In this document: one piece after another, positions 25,261 to 34,900 of the stretch
How the letters are laid out: each line of letters starts with the position of its first letter
Position numbering within the stretch: position 1 is the stretch's first letter
DNA from: Crotophaga sulcirostris
Lineage: Eukaryota; Chordata; Aves; Cuculiformes; Crotophagidae
Direction: 5' to 3'
NCBI GenBank assembly: GCA_013397455.1
Contig: VYZB01000014.1
Location: forward strand, 711,556-775,555
DNA length: 64,000 nucleotides
Made by a program: the position numbers and the translations under genes
Notes under the pieces: generated by a model
The model's input: only the letters and a program-made list of their open reading frames with translations
What the model was told of the DNA's origin: nothing
Databases searched by the model: none

Positions 25261-28208
25261 CAGGTTGGTTCACGTTTAATCACATACCCTAAAGGCTTAG
25301 ATCTGAAGTAACCGACTACCCTCACCAAAATCAGAGTGAAGATGTGAGATTCAATTCAGGGGCTTGAACAACACTCCATTACATTTTAATATCAAATTTT
25401 CAATTTCAATTATAAAAGGCAACCTATTCTCAACATGAAACCTGAATGGAGTATTTACATTTACTGTATGCACCTGTGCACTGGCAGAAATCGAGTGTTT
25501 GTAATATAAATGCTTTGGTTCAAACTCTGGAGTGGCTGAAGGCTGTGACCATCTGGGGCACATGTATGGTCCCTGTTAAACAATTCTCTGCATCACCCCG
25601 TGCCTCATCAACAGCTCTCTACAGCGCAGCTACAAGCGCTGCCATTTCAGCAGTTTCATGGCTAAGCAAGATTCATGGGTTCTGGCTCTGGAAAAATAAG
25701 GTTTGCTTGTAGAGAGTCAGCAGTGGTGCCTGTGAGGACACTGAGAGCTCCTCCTCTGAAAACTCCTCATTCTCACTTTTAGAAGTGCTAAATCTGCACC
25801 TGCACAGGCACAGCACAGACAGGTACAGAGTGAGTGGGAAACAGAATTCTTCATGGCACAAATAACAGGTTATGTACTTTAAGAACCTTAAATTTTTCTA
25901 AGAAAAAAATTTATCTCTTTCATAGCTGGTAGATGTAGTGAGCATCCAGACAGAATAAATAATTTTGTGAATAATACTGATTTACTCTGAACTCAGGGGT
26001 TTTCTGCCTGCACGTCTACAGAACTACAATTAACTCAGCAAACTGTAACTCTGCCTCTCCGCTGTCCTGCTTCACAACAGTGTAAGGTTTTACAGGTACC
26101 TGGTGGACAGCAGAAGAACTTTAGTAAGAGAGTCAAGCAATTGGAAACACTACAACTTTAATGAATCACCACAGATGCACTGATTTGCTTTAATTTTCAG
26201 TTTAAGTTAGTAATTCACACTTCTGCAAAAAGCAGGGAATAAAGCAATAGCGAGTAGCCAGGGTTTGCTAGAACGTCTAAAATTTCTTTATATCCCTCTG
26301 CCAATTTACAGCTTAACCTGAGCCACAAGGTGTTAGGAGTGAAATATGCAGATTTAACTAAATAATGGAAATGTGATTGAACCATGGTGTACTAAGCGAG
26401 AGTAAAAGAGAATCTGGGAATATGCATATTCAATAAGGAATATTAAAAAGTTTCTTGGGCACTGCAGTATGACAATGCACTCTGATAATTATCTTTATTA
26501 GATAGCACTGGATAAAGAGCCAATTCATTAAAAATTAATAGGAGAGTACTGCCATCCATACATTATACATATCCATAAAGGGGATGTGGACAGCTAAATG
26601 TTAAATCTGTTGGAAATAACTGCAAAGTGAAGCAGGAGAGTGTGTCATAAAATAATAGCAAGCATGCAATAAGAAGGCCATACAATAAAACGGGGAGAAA
26701 AGAAAGACAACCTCACTGTACAAGTCTGTAAAATGAAATGAGGAGATTAGAAAAACTACAATAAACCAAAACTTCTCCCTGAAATGGAAAAATTATTCCC
26801 GGAAAGTGTACAACAGCAAATAAAGGAACCTTATTAAAGAGCAACACTGGAGAGTGGTGAATACAATGACAAATGGCAGAGAGATGTTTGATTGCAAAAC
26901 AGCAGAGCTATTCATGAAAAGAAAACAATTTTATTCTGTCTTTTGATGAAAGCTCAACAATGCGGGGCATTAATATCACCGAGGCAGAATCAGTAATAGG
27001 CAGATAAACCTTTTTTATTCAATCACAAAATGAAAATTCCATTTATACCATGTTTTCTAATTAAATAAGTTTCATTTTAGAGCAAATAAAAAATATGTTT
27101 CATTATTTTAAAATTCCTTAAAAGTTTTTTACTACAAAATGAATGCCAGTGGAAAATTCTATTATTTTGGATTAAAAGCACTACTCAAAATACTCGTATC
27201 TGCTAGAATGATGACTTTTATGGTTTGTAGAAAGTTTTAGTGTGGACTCCAACGGTCAGAAATAAACAACCATCTGGTAGGTACAGCCCTGAAAAGATAG
27301 GCCTTTTAAGAACATTTACCATTCCACATATTTACATAGCAAGATACTTTCTGAAACGATTTTGCTGCCAAATGAATCTTCCAGAGTGCACTGAGGATTA
27401 CTGTTGCTTCATGGTGGTGATGAAGATGAAGAAATGGAACTTCAAAGCAAAGCTGTTTAACTCAAATACAGATGCATTTTCATAACATTCTCTCAAATCC
27501 TAATATTCCCAAGACTTATTCACAAGGCACAAAGTTAAGTGCATTCAAAGAACTCTATCTTTGCAAATCAACTTTCAAGAGGAAAATTTATATAGAGAAG
27601 CTCTCTGCTCCTCTATGGAAGCCAATAACCTGGGTTAGGAATGCCACAATGGGTGCAGTTTAAGAGAGCACACAGGAATTGAAGGAGCTACAATATTTAG
27701 TATGAGGTCTATTTTAAAATTTGACCTGGTTGGAGCACAAGAACAGTGTTACTCATATCAAGAATACCATTACAAAACACCTAAACCAGGCAAAGCTCTG
27801 CTCATTTCTACTAAATTGAAATGAAATTCTGAATCTGCAGCTCGAAGAACTACCAGCCTGACAGTGACAGCAGGAACAACATCCCATGTCATGTATTGAT
27901 GACAGGCACTGGCATTTCTGAGCCTCTCTGAAGGTCTGTGCTTTGTGTTCCAGGATGTATTTGGTTTTTAATTATCTTATTGCATTGCAATACCCATCAC
28001 CCCACGTATTAGTGCACCTCAGTGGAGCTCAGCTCCCTGCACTGAGGCTGAGCCATGGATTCCACCGTCCTGCTGTTTGCAGGCCTCTCCCTAATACAGA
28101 TGTGTGTTGCACATCTGGTTTTATGATGTATTTATCATAGCAGTTAGTCTTATACTTTGATATTTCAAATATATTTCCCTCAGACAACTGACCATCTTTT
28201 CATTGTAG
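25261..28208. other. Non-coding stretch, no recognised gene
   Basis: About 2.9 kb without recognised genes or transposons. Its central part (26330-26830) has unusually even, low-homopolymer AT-rich sequence and is noted separately. Confidence 0.5.
26330..26830. promoter_or_regulatory. Conserved-element-like block (tentative)
   Basis: About 500 bases rich in homeodomain and POU-like words (atatgcatattcaat, aataattatc, aaaaattaatag) with few decayed homopolymers and no CpG. Regions of this texture in vertebrate gene deserts are often conserved enhancers, but nothing in a single sequence can show conservation. No reading frame of note crosses it. Confidence 0.18.
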
Positions 28209-28250
28209 CACCTTCTAATGACAGTTCTTCAGAAGAAGCTAGACGTAGAG
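28209..28250 (+). other. Possible 42-nt microexon
   Basis: An acceptor-like sequence, catcttttcattgtag, ends at 28208, and a fair donor, AGAG|gtagat, begins at 28251. The 42-nt segment is open in the frame that starts with two carried-over bases and reads PSNDSSSEEARRR, an acidic and serine-rich string. It is also open in frame 0. Length divisible by three with phase-1 entry and exit would make it a cassette exon. The donor is not ideal, and no parent gene is recognised. A chance pairing is quite possible. Confidence 0.18.
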
Positions 28251-28930
28251 GTAGATTCATACAATGTGAACCTGAAAAGCAAGTTCTGAGTTTGGGCTTG
28301 GAAAGACCCCTAACCCTTACATCTCTGGAAAACATCTATTCCATGACTCAAAGATCCGTGTGGATTATAAATGTGGAAACTAAGAACAGAAAAGGAATTA
28401 TTCACCACATTATTAAACATGACAAAAAGCTGCTGAATTGAAGCTTAAAACAGGCTATTTAAAATTCCAGCAATCCCTGGGACTTTGGCAACAAAAATGT
28501 TCAAAAGCCTTTTATAGTTGCTGTCAGATTTATGTAAAGCATTTGAGATTCCTGTGAACTTATTTATATAACAACCTAAAACTTGAAGCCAACTTGAAAG
28601 TCTTTCTATTCTAATTATTCAGAACTGGAGGTGCCGTACCAACGCTCTTCCTTGAACACCTGCTAAAATGGTGGCGAGCAAACCACAGGCTTTACGTGAA
28701 CCTGTTATGGAATGGTCGTTACTGTTGATGAGCTGCATCATTTGATATAAAAACTATTTGGTGAGGTGTTTGCCTGTGTTCTGTTCAGAGACAATAGGGA
28801 AGATACTGCCAAATGCTACCTTCAACTCTAATCCACTGCTCACATTCTGTCCCACTTGCCTTACCCAATTATTTTTAGGAAAATGCTAGAGTATGAAAAA
28901 ATAAAAGAGATGTTTCCATATTTTTTTCAG
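28251..28930. other. Non-coding interval
   Basis: AT-rich sequence between two splice-flanked candidates. The frame crossing the upstream candidate runs on to 28441 without a recognisable domain. Nothing else is identified. Confidence 0.4.
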
Positions 28931-29219
28931 AAATACAGCACTAGGATACTCCCTGCAGTCAGGCTCAGGATAGACACCAAGACATTATTCAGAACTGAGG
29001 CCCAGCTGACCTGGATGCAAGGCACTGTCACTCAAAACCATTCGGTTTACGTCCCAGGTGAACACCCTGCCATCACCCTAGTTCACTCCTTCAGCTCAAC
29101 GATGGAAAGGAGCATCAGCTGCAAATGCATCAGAATCTCTCTACCAGCATCCGCACTGCAGTTAGGGGTCACCATGGGAGTGGCAGCAGGACACGACCCC
29201 ACTGGGTCTACATCATGCA
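28931..29219 (+). other. Splice-flanked open segment, 289 nt (possible exon)
   Basis: A strong acceptor (ccatatttttttcag, AG at 28929-28930) and a GTAAGT donor at 29220 border 289 nt. The segment is open in frame 0 for 96 codons, beginning KYSTRILPAVRLRIDTK, with one base left over. I recognise no domain. Against it, the base before the donor is A rather than G, and 96 open codons are not rare. It could be a real exon, a long non-coding RNA exon or a decoy. Confidence 0.22.
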
Positions 29220-29825
29220 GTAAGTAGCTACTACACAGTAAAACAACCCCCACCCCAAGAAGCCTTTCAAGCTTTATCTTTCAAGATGATTTGAGCATGT
29301 TTTCTCTTTCATCTTCCTCTGCCCAAAAGCTCTCAATGCCATTTCCTTTCTTCCCATCTCCAATTTTCCTGTCCACACCATTATGCTATCTCAATGAGGT
29401 CACTCAATTCTCTTCTGCTTCAGGTACCAGTCTCACTCCTCCTTCGTCCTTCACGTCAGCCCTTCTCAACTCTCCAGGCTGCACAGACTTTCAAACACGG
29501 ACCAACTTGTCCAACAGACTTCTGATTAGCTTAAATGTCTTTCTGTAGAGAATGCATTAGGGTGTCTGCAGCTTCAGAAAACATGGGTCTAAGAAGAATT
29601 AGATACAAATCCTAGAGTACTGACATTCCATATAAACATGGTTGTGAATGACAGACACAATGGAAGGGCAGTTGCTTGTATTAGCTGGGATGTGAATTAT
29701 CTTTTATAACTATTACAAATCCGGTCAAACTGTTTTATCCCTGCATCTTTACAACCACTCAATGCCCAAACGATGGACCTTTCACAGAAATGAGGAATCT
29801 CATCACAAAACAATTAGTTCCTTAT
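29220..29825. other. Non-coding interval
   Basis: About 600 bases, pyrimidine-rich around 29290-29520, with one 85-codon frame lacking motifs. Nothing is recognised. Confidence 0.4.
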
Positions 29826-30102
29826 TAGGGAGTGACAGGACAAGGGAGAATGGTCTTAAGCTGAAAGAGGGAAGATTTAGATTAGGTATTAGGAAGAAAT
29901 ATTTTGCTGTGAGGGTGGGGAGGCCCAGGCCCAGGCTGCCCAGGGAAGCTGTGGCTGCCCCATCCCTGGAGGTGTTCAGGGCCAGGTTGGATGGGGCTTT
30001 GAGCCCCCTGATGCAGTGGGAGGTGTCCCTGCCCATGGCAGGGGGTTGGAACTGGATGGACTTTGAGGTCCCTTCTGACCTAAACCATTCTATAATTCTT
30101 AC
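29826..30102 (+). mobile_element. CR1 LINE 3' fragment, plus orientation
   Basis: This is the 3' part of a chicken-repeat-1 (CR1) non-LTR retrotransposon, truncated at its 5' end as is usual for CR1. It starts near gggagtgacaggacaaggg, continues through gggaagatttagatta, ggaagaaatattttgctgtg, ccatccctggaggtgttc and ggtgtccctgcccatgg, and ends in cttctgacctaaaccattct plus a degenerate octamer. No reverse-transcriptase coding sequence is included. The 107- and 122-codon frames across it are transposon by-products, not genes. Divergence from related copies is modest, so it belongs to a fairly young subfamily together with the copy at 37838. Confidence 0.95.
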
Positions 30103-30229
30103 TTCTTCTATTACTGTACAATTCATTTAATACTAGCTTACACTAATTATTCAAAGTAGTTGAAAATTTATAACTCAAAAGTGACCAGAAGCAGTAATAC
30201 AACAGTTCACAATTCTTTTCAATCATCAG

Positions 30230-30256
30230 AATTCTGCCAAGTCAATCAAGAACCAG
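30230..30256 (+). other. Possible 27-nt microexon
   Basis: An acceptor-like sequence, cacaattcttttcaatcatcag, ends at 30229, and a consensus-like donor, CCAG|gtatgt, begins at 30257. The 27 nt is open in frame 0 and reads NSAKSIKNQ. The polypyrimidine tract is interrupted by A residues, which weakens the call. It lies 127 bases downstream of a CR1 copy, so if real it is an old exon beside a newer insertion. Confidence 0.15.
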
Positions 30257-30665
30257 GTATGTAGCTGCAGTGCACCTAAAAAATCCACACATATATAACT
30301 GCAAGTAATAAGTATGCTGACCTGTTCTGGTTAGGCTTAATGTTTGTCTGCTTGTTTGTATTTGTGGGGGGATTTTTATTTTTTTTTATTGTCCTGATGA
30401 GTGCAGTTTAACAACCATGGATTGTTATAAGCCAATGTGGTTTCTCTCTCTTCCTGTGCTTCTTTCATATAGGATTATTCCATATACATTCCAGCTGTGG
30501 GATTTTTGTGGATTAAGACAGAAGCCAGCAGTATGCTTTATTTGCTGCTTTTGGCATTAAAACACCGCTTTGATTGCTTTCCTCTTTTTCCTACTTAATC
30601 ATGTTTTTGACAGACAGCACCCAGATTTAACTCATCCAGGCTCTGCTTTGTCATTCTCCCTTTAG

Positions 30666-30707
30666 CCATGAGAGCCAGAGACAGAAGTTACAAAGAAGAA
30701 GGAAAAG
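30666..30707 (+). other. Possible 42-nt microexon (best of the short candidates)
   Basis: The acceptor, ctttgtcattctccctttag, is a clean polypyrimidine tract ending at 30665. The donor is AAAAG|gtaagc at 30708, close to consensus. Between them lie exactly 42 nt. In the frame with two carried-over bases it reads MRARDRSYKEEGK with one base left over (phase 1 in and out); a second frame is also open. The first frame contains an ATG in a moderate context (agccatgag). No parent protein is recognised. Known neuronal microexons have this size and structure, but a single sequence cannot show use. Confidence 0.28.
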
Positions 30708-31740
30708 GTAAGCTAATATTTAGTTCAATGATGCCTGCGGAAGAATCTTGTGGACCTGTGCTGAGATCTCAATGAATCACCAGTGATTTATGATGCAAAA
30801 CCAGTGACATAAAGGAGTAAAATGTCCATCAAGTCTTTAAGAGTCCACGAGCTACCAGAAATAGTAATATCTCTACCATGAGCACTCTTACGACATGCAC
30901 ACGGCATTGCAGGCCCTAGGTTGGCCTCATCCAATTTACACCACACAGACCCTGCTGAATATGAGAATGGAAAACCTGTCCACATAGGGAGCATAATAAA
31001 AATAAGCACCTATAACGTCCCTTGTGTTGCTTGGATCACTTGAGTCAGACAAAGAGAAGCCCCCACAACTTGTGATGTATTTATTTTATTAGGAGGTGTA
31101 AGAACAATTCCAGCTGAAACATCTTTGGAAGCAAAAGCAAAATCTAGTGCCTTCTATCTCCTACAGTAATTCCCATTGCCCAGGAATCAATGTGCATTCA
31201 AAAAGAACTGGAACAGCTCTCATCTGCCATACAACTTTCCTCTAAAAATAAAATCTTTGAGAAAGCATCTGAAGACAAACCAAAAGGGCGGGGAACACAG
31301 ATCTCATCCTTCCTTGCAAAACACACATTTTTCATTCTGGCAGAGAAAATATCCAGCAATACTGGACAGACAGGCATGACCTTCCTCAGCATGCTGAGCC
31401 ACACAATAAGCCTGCGCCTCCTGAGAAGGGCTGCTTCCTGCGTTTTGATCAGGAACGATTTGCTTTGGGGGACTGTGTGATACTAAGATTGCTAATAGGA
31501 TACAGAGCCCTTCACCTGTAGGTCAGTGTCTTCAATTTCATCCCAGTTTATGAAGCTCAATCTGACAGCACCCTGTGTGCTCTGCAGGGACCCCTTTGGC
31601 TCCTGCAGAAACCAGGAGCTGGGCAGGGCACTGGCAGGGGACAGGCACGCTCAGCTCTTGGGAGAAGAAAGCTCCCCACGACCAAAAGTCAATACGTGCT
31701 GTGCAGAGTCCTAGGTGAAACTCAGGGCTGTTCTCAGGTC

Positions 31741-31908
31741 ATAAAATCATAGAATCATACGGTTGGGAAAGATCCCTGAGATCACCGGGACCAACCATAC
31801 CTGTCTAATTACTAAACCACATCCCTGAGGAACTCATTTACCTGCCTTTTAAACACCTCCTGGGATGGAGACTCAACCACGTCCCTGGGCAGGTCTATTC
31901 CTATCACA
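31741..31908 (-). mobile_element. CR1 LINE 3' fragment, minus orientation
   Basis: The complement of a CR1 3' end. The plus strand begins aaatcatagaatcatacgg (two CATAGAAT-type octamers), then gttgggaaagatccctgag, cacatccctgaggaactcat and cacctcctgggatggagact. After about 31905 the match fades into GC-rich unassigned sequence. The wording differs from the copies at 29826 and 37838, indicating another, older CR1 subfamily. The short minus-strand frame ending here is a by-product. Confidence 0.9.
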
Positions 31909-34900
31909 GGGCTGTCCCCTCTGCTGGGTGGCACTGCAGTGACTGTTACAGCTTCACCAGTTCTGTGCAGGGCTCCATCACCTCTGCAGCCCAGGAGGAC
32001 CTGTTGACAGCGCAGCAGCACACGGCACGCTCAGCCCAAGGCCACTGTTAACTAGAGTGCTTCTCCAACAACACAAATCCAGGGCTTTTACAAACAACAA
32101 GTTTCTTTTTTCTTATTAAAAAAGAGTTATCCATGTCTTTTGAATAAACTAATGGCATCTGGCAGTTCAGAAAGAATCCCTTGCACATATGCAGTATTTA
32201 GACTGTTCTTTTCCCCAGGAAATAATTAGCTGAGCAAGACCCTAACAATTCCAGCCTCAGGTTCAGTGGTGGCAAATGCCACTCCCTCATTTGCATTTCC
32301 CTGCATAACTTGGTTCCAAGTGTCCACAACACCAATTTGGAAATTCATGGCAAGTCCCAGGATCAGCACTAACAAAGGCAGGTAATACACCTGTGTTGCC
32401 TGGGTAGAGGTAACGCCTCATGGACTAGAAATGATTAGAATCATCTAGAAAAATATCTTTTCACCCTAGAAGAAGCTTTAATGCTTTTCAGGGAAAACAA
32501 ATAAGAGAGACTTGTCCATGGAAATCATTTAGTTCATCTGAAAAGCTAATGCACTTACTTTTGACTGGGGTCAATATCACATATCATTGAAACCCAAAAC
32601 TGCCATTCTGACTATAAAATGGGATCTTATTTTTTCTATTCATCTCAAAACCAGGAATTAAAGTACTTCATAAGTCAAAATGAAATTAGTTCCAAAATAT
32701 GCTTTTCTATTTATTATAGGAAGAGGTCTTTTGACCAAATAAACATTTTCTATTAAACAGAACATTTGTTTTGACTAAATCAAAGTTTTGCTTAGAAAGC
32801 GTCTTCCACAAGTAATTCAACCTCTAAAAACCTAGTGTTTTGCATACACTTGTTCCTGCATGGAAGAGGAGGCTGCTCTTCAGTCTTTCAGTTTTGTTGC
32901 CCTCTCTTCTAGATGTAACAACACCGTTAGTGATGCCAGGACCAAATCAACCAAGGGCAGCTGGTTTTTGCCAGCCCAGTGTTCCTGTACAACAAAGATG
33001 TAAGCCCGTGCACATCTAATCTTTGGCAGGATTTGACTCAAGAAAAGACTCTCAGCCTCCAGAAATAAAAATGATGAATAAAACCTGATTTCATAATTGC
33101 ATTTTTAAATGGAGAAATATACAGTAAATTTATTATGAAACTACAACGATCCGAAAATGCAATAATAAATATAAAACCCCTACCAAGTTTATCAATTCTA
33201 GGCCCATGACTGTGATATTTAAGAGCTTTCTGCTTGCTGACATATATTCTGCTAGCTGTCACATTGTATTTCTAAATTGTTAAAAAAACCCTTACCTATC
33301 GGCCCCTAAGGCATTCATTTTTCCCTGGACTTTATAAAAACTAGAACATGTTTCCGTGATATTTCTTCTACAATAGGAGGCCTGTTAAAAACAGTATCAT
33401 GAATATTCTAGTTATGACAGATATGAAAGGACATAATATCGAGGAAACAGTTCTTTCTTAACAATATTCATGAACAGGTCCTTGTCAATCACAGCGAGTG
33501 GATTGAATGAAAAATAATATGGGAGTCTTAGGAGGATACAACTGAGTTTTACATGCTGCAGATATAAAGACTGAAGTGAGAGCGGGCTCCACTAACAAGA
33601 TTCCTGGCCCGAAGTGCCTTTGTGAAATGATTAGGAAAGCTGCCAGTGCTGCTGCTCGAGGCTGCAGCGCTCCCCTCTGCGGCTCTGCGGGTCCCTGTGC
33701 TCCTGCCACACAGCCCATGGGGTCTCCCAACAACGTCATCCAGCGTCCATTCAGTTTGGAGTTTCAAAACACTGTGTTTTACACCTCTCCTTCTTTCGAA
33801 CATTTAAATATTTATATCTTGAAATATTTTGGAAACAAGGAATGAACTACCAAATGCCTTAAGTAGGAGAAGCACTTACAAGGCTACCTACATATATCTC
33901 AAAGTGTAAAAGTAACATTATTTATTACTTATGCAGTGTGGTCATCGTGTTCAGCAGTATCTGCATAGATAATTAAACAAGCTTTGATATTAAATTTTAG
34001 GTTTGTGCCTTTGCTACTTTTAAAGCAGATACAAAGTATAATGTTTAAAAAATACTACTCAGAAATATATACAATATATACTCAAACTTTACTTGATTTT
34101 TTTTACATATATTTAAGGCTAATTCCAAATGTTTTAATATAGACAACACATGACAGCAGTCTGAAAAAAAGGCAGTTTCCCAAGATTATGAAACAAGCAC
34201 AGCTCTTAAACCATATGGCATTTTCCTAAGTGACTTATATAGGAAAATCCTACAATAACAATGAAAGCCAATTCAAAAGCCTGTGCCCAGTTTTACAGGG
34301 GCCATATTTACCTCTAGTACATGTCGTGGAAAGTTATGCTGCATCAAAACAGTAAAAACCCCAAACCCTAGGATAGGAGACAAAGCTATTATTCAAAATG
34401 AGTGAAATAAAACCAGACCCATAATGAGAACGAGTTGATGGAACACCACACCCTGCGTTTCTCTGCTGCCACTGTCTCCACAGCCAGCAAACACTGCTAG
34501 AGTAACTCCTGGAGTGTTTCTTTATGCCAGCATTTCCAGGATGCTGAAAATATGACCATGGTTTGCCTAGGAAACACACTCGGTGTCTCTCACACAGCTG
34601 CCTACACGCACTTCCAGCGCTGCCCTGGGTTCTGTGGTTTTGACTCATCTGACTGAAGACACAGCACATCGTCTCGCTTACATCCAAAAGCAACCCGCTT
34701 GAGACTCATGCTGGAGTTTAAATAACTGTATCACCCACCCACAGTAAAGAGGAAACTGTGGCAAACATGCAGCTAATGCAGGCAGTGAAGCAGAGGTGTC
34801 TGAAATGGCAGCAGCAATGCCGTACCAAAGCTGGCTCTTTGGTATAGAGACTTTGTGGTAGGAAAAATAAACCTTGAAGCCCACCAGCCTGATTCCAAAA

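Larger units (their letters stand above)
30103..31740. other. Non-coding interval with splice-like sites
   Basis: Apart from the two candidate microexons listed separately (30230-30256 and 30666-30707), no feature is recognised. The sequence just upstream of 30666 is pyrimidine-rich. A GC-richer piece near 31560-31650 carries a short motif-free frame. Confidence 0.4.

Noticed and set aside
24778..25311. Longest plus-strand frame (177 codons)
   Set aside because: It crosses a GC-rich patch where the opposite strand is also open. It has no recognised domain, and its composition changes abruptly at the patch edge, so composition explains it.
25505..25530. ggttcaaactc, resembling a tRNA B box
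   Set aside because: No A box at the right distance and no cloverleaf could be drawn.
29762..30130. 122-codon plus frame and 107-codon minus frame
   Set aside because: Both lie over a CR1 3' untranslated fragment and are by-products of it.
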